From: Bacillota bacterium
GTDB taxonomy: Bacteria > Bacillota > Clostridia > Lachnospirales > Lachnospiraceae
NCBI GenBank assembly: GCA_023450835.1
Contig: JAEXGM010000216.1
Coordinates: 1 to 12,108 of the forward strand
DNA: 12,108 nucleotides
Direction: 5' to 3'
The notes below the pieces were generated by a model. That model was not told the origin of the DNA, made no database searches, and saw only the letters and a list, made by a program, of their open reading frames with translations. This document shows, one piece after another, positions 12,060 through 12,108 of this stretch. The translations under genes and the position numbers were made by a program. Numbering within the stretch: the first letter of the stretch is position 1; every line of letters starts with the position of its first letter.

Positions 12060-12108
12060 TTATTTTTCATTCAGTTTCATTTCGTACATAAATTCCAGCT
12101 TCCGGTAA
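12060..12108 (-). CDS. C-terminal end of an unidentified gene running off the right edge
   Basis: Minus-strand codons from the window edge read YRKLEFMYEMKLNEK then TAA (12062-12060). The Lys/Glu/Leu-rich, amphipathic ending and the 104-nt gap to the marR start are compatible with an upstream gene in the same direction. Fifteen codons are too few to name a family; chance is possible. Confidence 0.35.
   Translation of the reverse strand, partial: YRKLEFMYEMKLNEK

Noticed and set aside
1..12108. CRISPR array, tRNA, rRNA, insertion sequence or prophage genes
   Set aside because: No regularly spaced repeats, cloverleaf genes, rRNA-like blocks, transposase motifs or phage proteins were recognised; the only tandem repeat is the two-copy unit at 10185-10372.

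Overview
The window looks like a chromosomal stretch from a low-GC Firmicute, most likely a clostridium of the Lachnospiraceae type. The grounds are AT-rich intergenic DNA, strong AGGAGG-type ribosome binding sites, near-consensus sigma-A promoters, and the gene families present: CsoR, a fused CcdA-thioredoxin, HxlR and MarR regulators beside their targets, and a clostridial Crp/Fnr-plus-cupin pair. This placement is inference; there is no rRNA or other phylogenetic marker. I see no tRNA, rRNA, CRISPR array, transposase or phage gene.

Layout, left to right. (1) 1-2307, minus strand: a metal-efflux P1B-type ATPase cut by the left edge, and its CsoR-family repressor. Each gene has its own promoter carrying near-identical CsoR operators, and a terminator separates them. 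(2) 2338-3030: a decayed GGDEF-domain scrap and a GNAT acetyltransferase. (3) 3217-5820: a small cupin gene divergent from a Crp/Fnr-type regulator, then a convergent CcdA-TlpA fusion for extracytoplasmic thiol redox. (4) 6182-7309: an ArsB/SLC13-type ion permease with a long structured leader. (5) 7344-8340: an HxlR regulator divergent from a flavin-type pyridoxamine 5'-phosphate oxidase-fold protein. (6) 8437-11185, minus strand: a MarR-regulated operon encoding a DrrAB-like ABC exporter, with a repeat-rich gap of about 340 bp between marR and the transporter genes. (7) 11344-11955: a second MarR gene with an unusual Gly/His/Arg-rich tail, then the last codons of a gene that runs off the right edge.

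The common theme is sensing and exporting toxic compounds or coping with redox stress: several small regulators each sit next to the exporter or enzyme they probably control.

The most unexpected observation is an apparently undescribed 80-85 nt leader element found three times, each time ending at a start codon: before csoR (2169-2250, minus), before the ion permease (6101-6181, plus) and before the second marR (11956-12040, minus). The copies share primary-sequence blocks and two hairpins. Hairpin 2 keeps pairing despite base changes and lies 3-5 nt upstream of the Shine-Dalgarno sequence, which suggests a structured RNA controlling translation. Other second-look items are a 3'-UTR hairpin whose arms differ only by changes that leave G-U pairs in one strand's RNA, tandem hairpin repeats inside the MarR/ABC operon, and candidate activator sites at about -41 of the cupin and CcdA-TlpA promoters.
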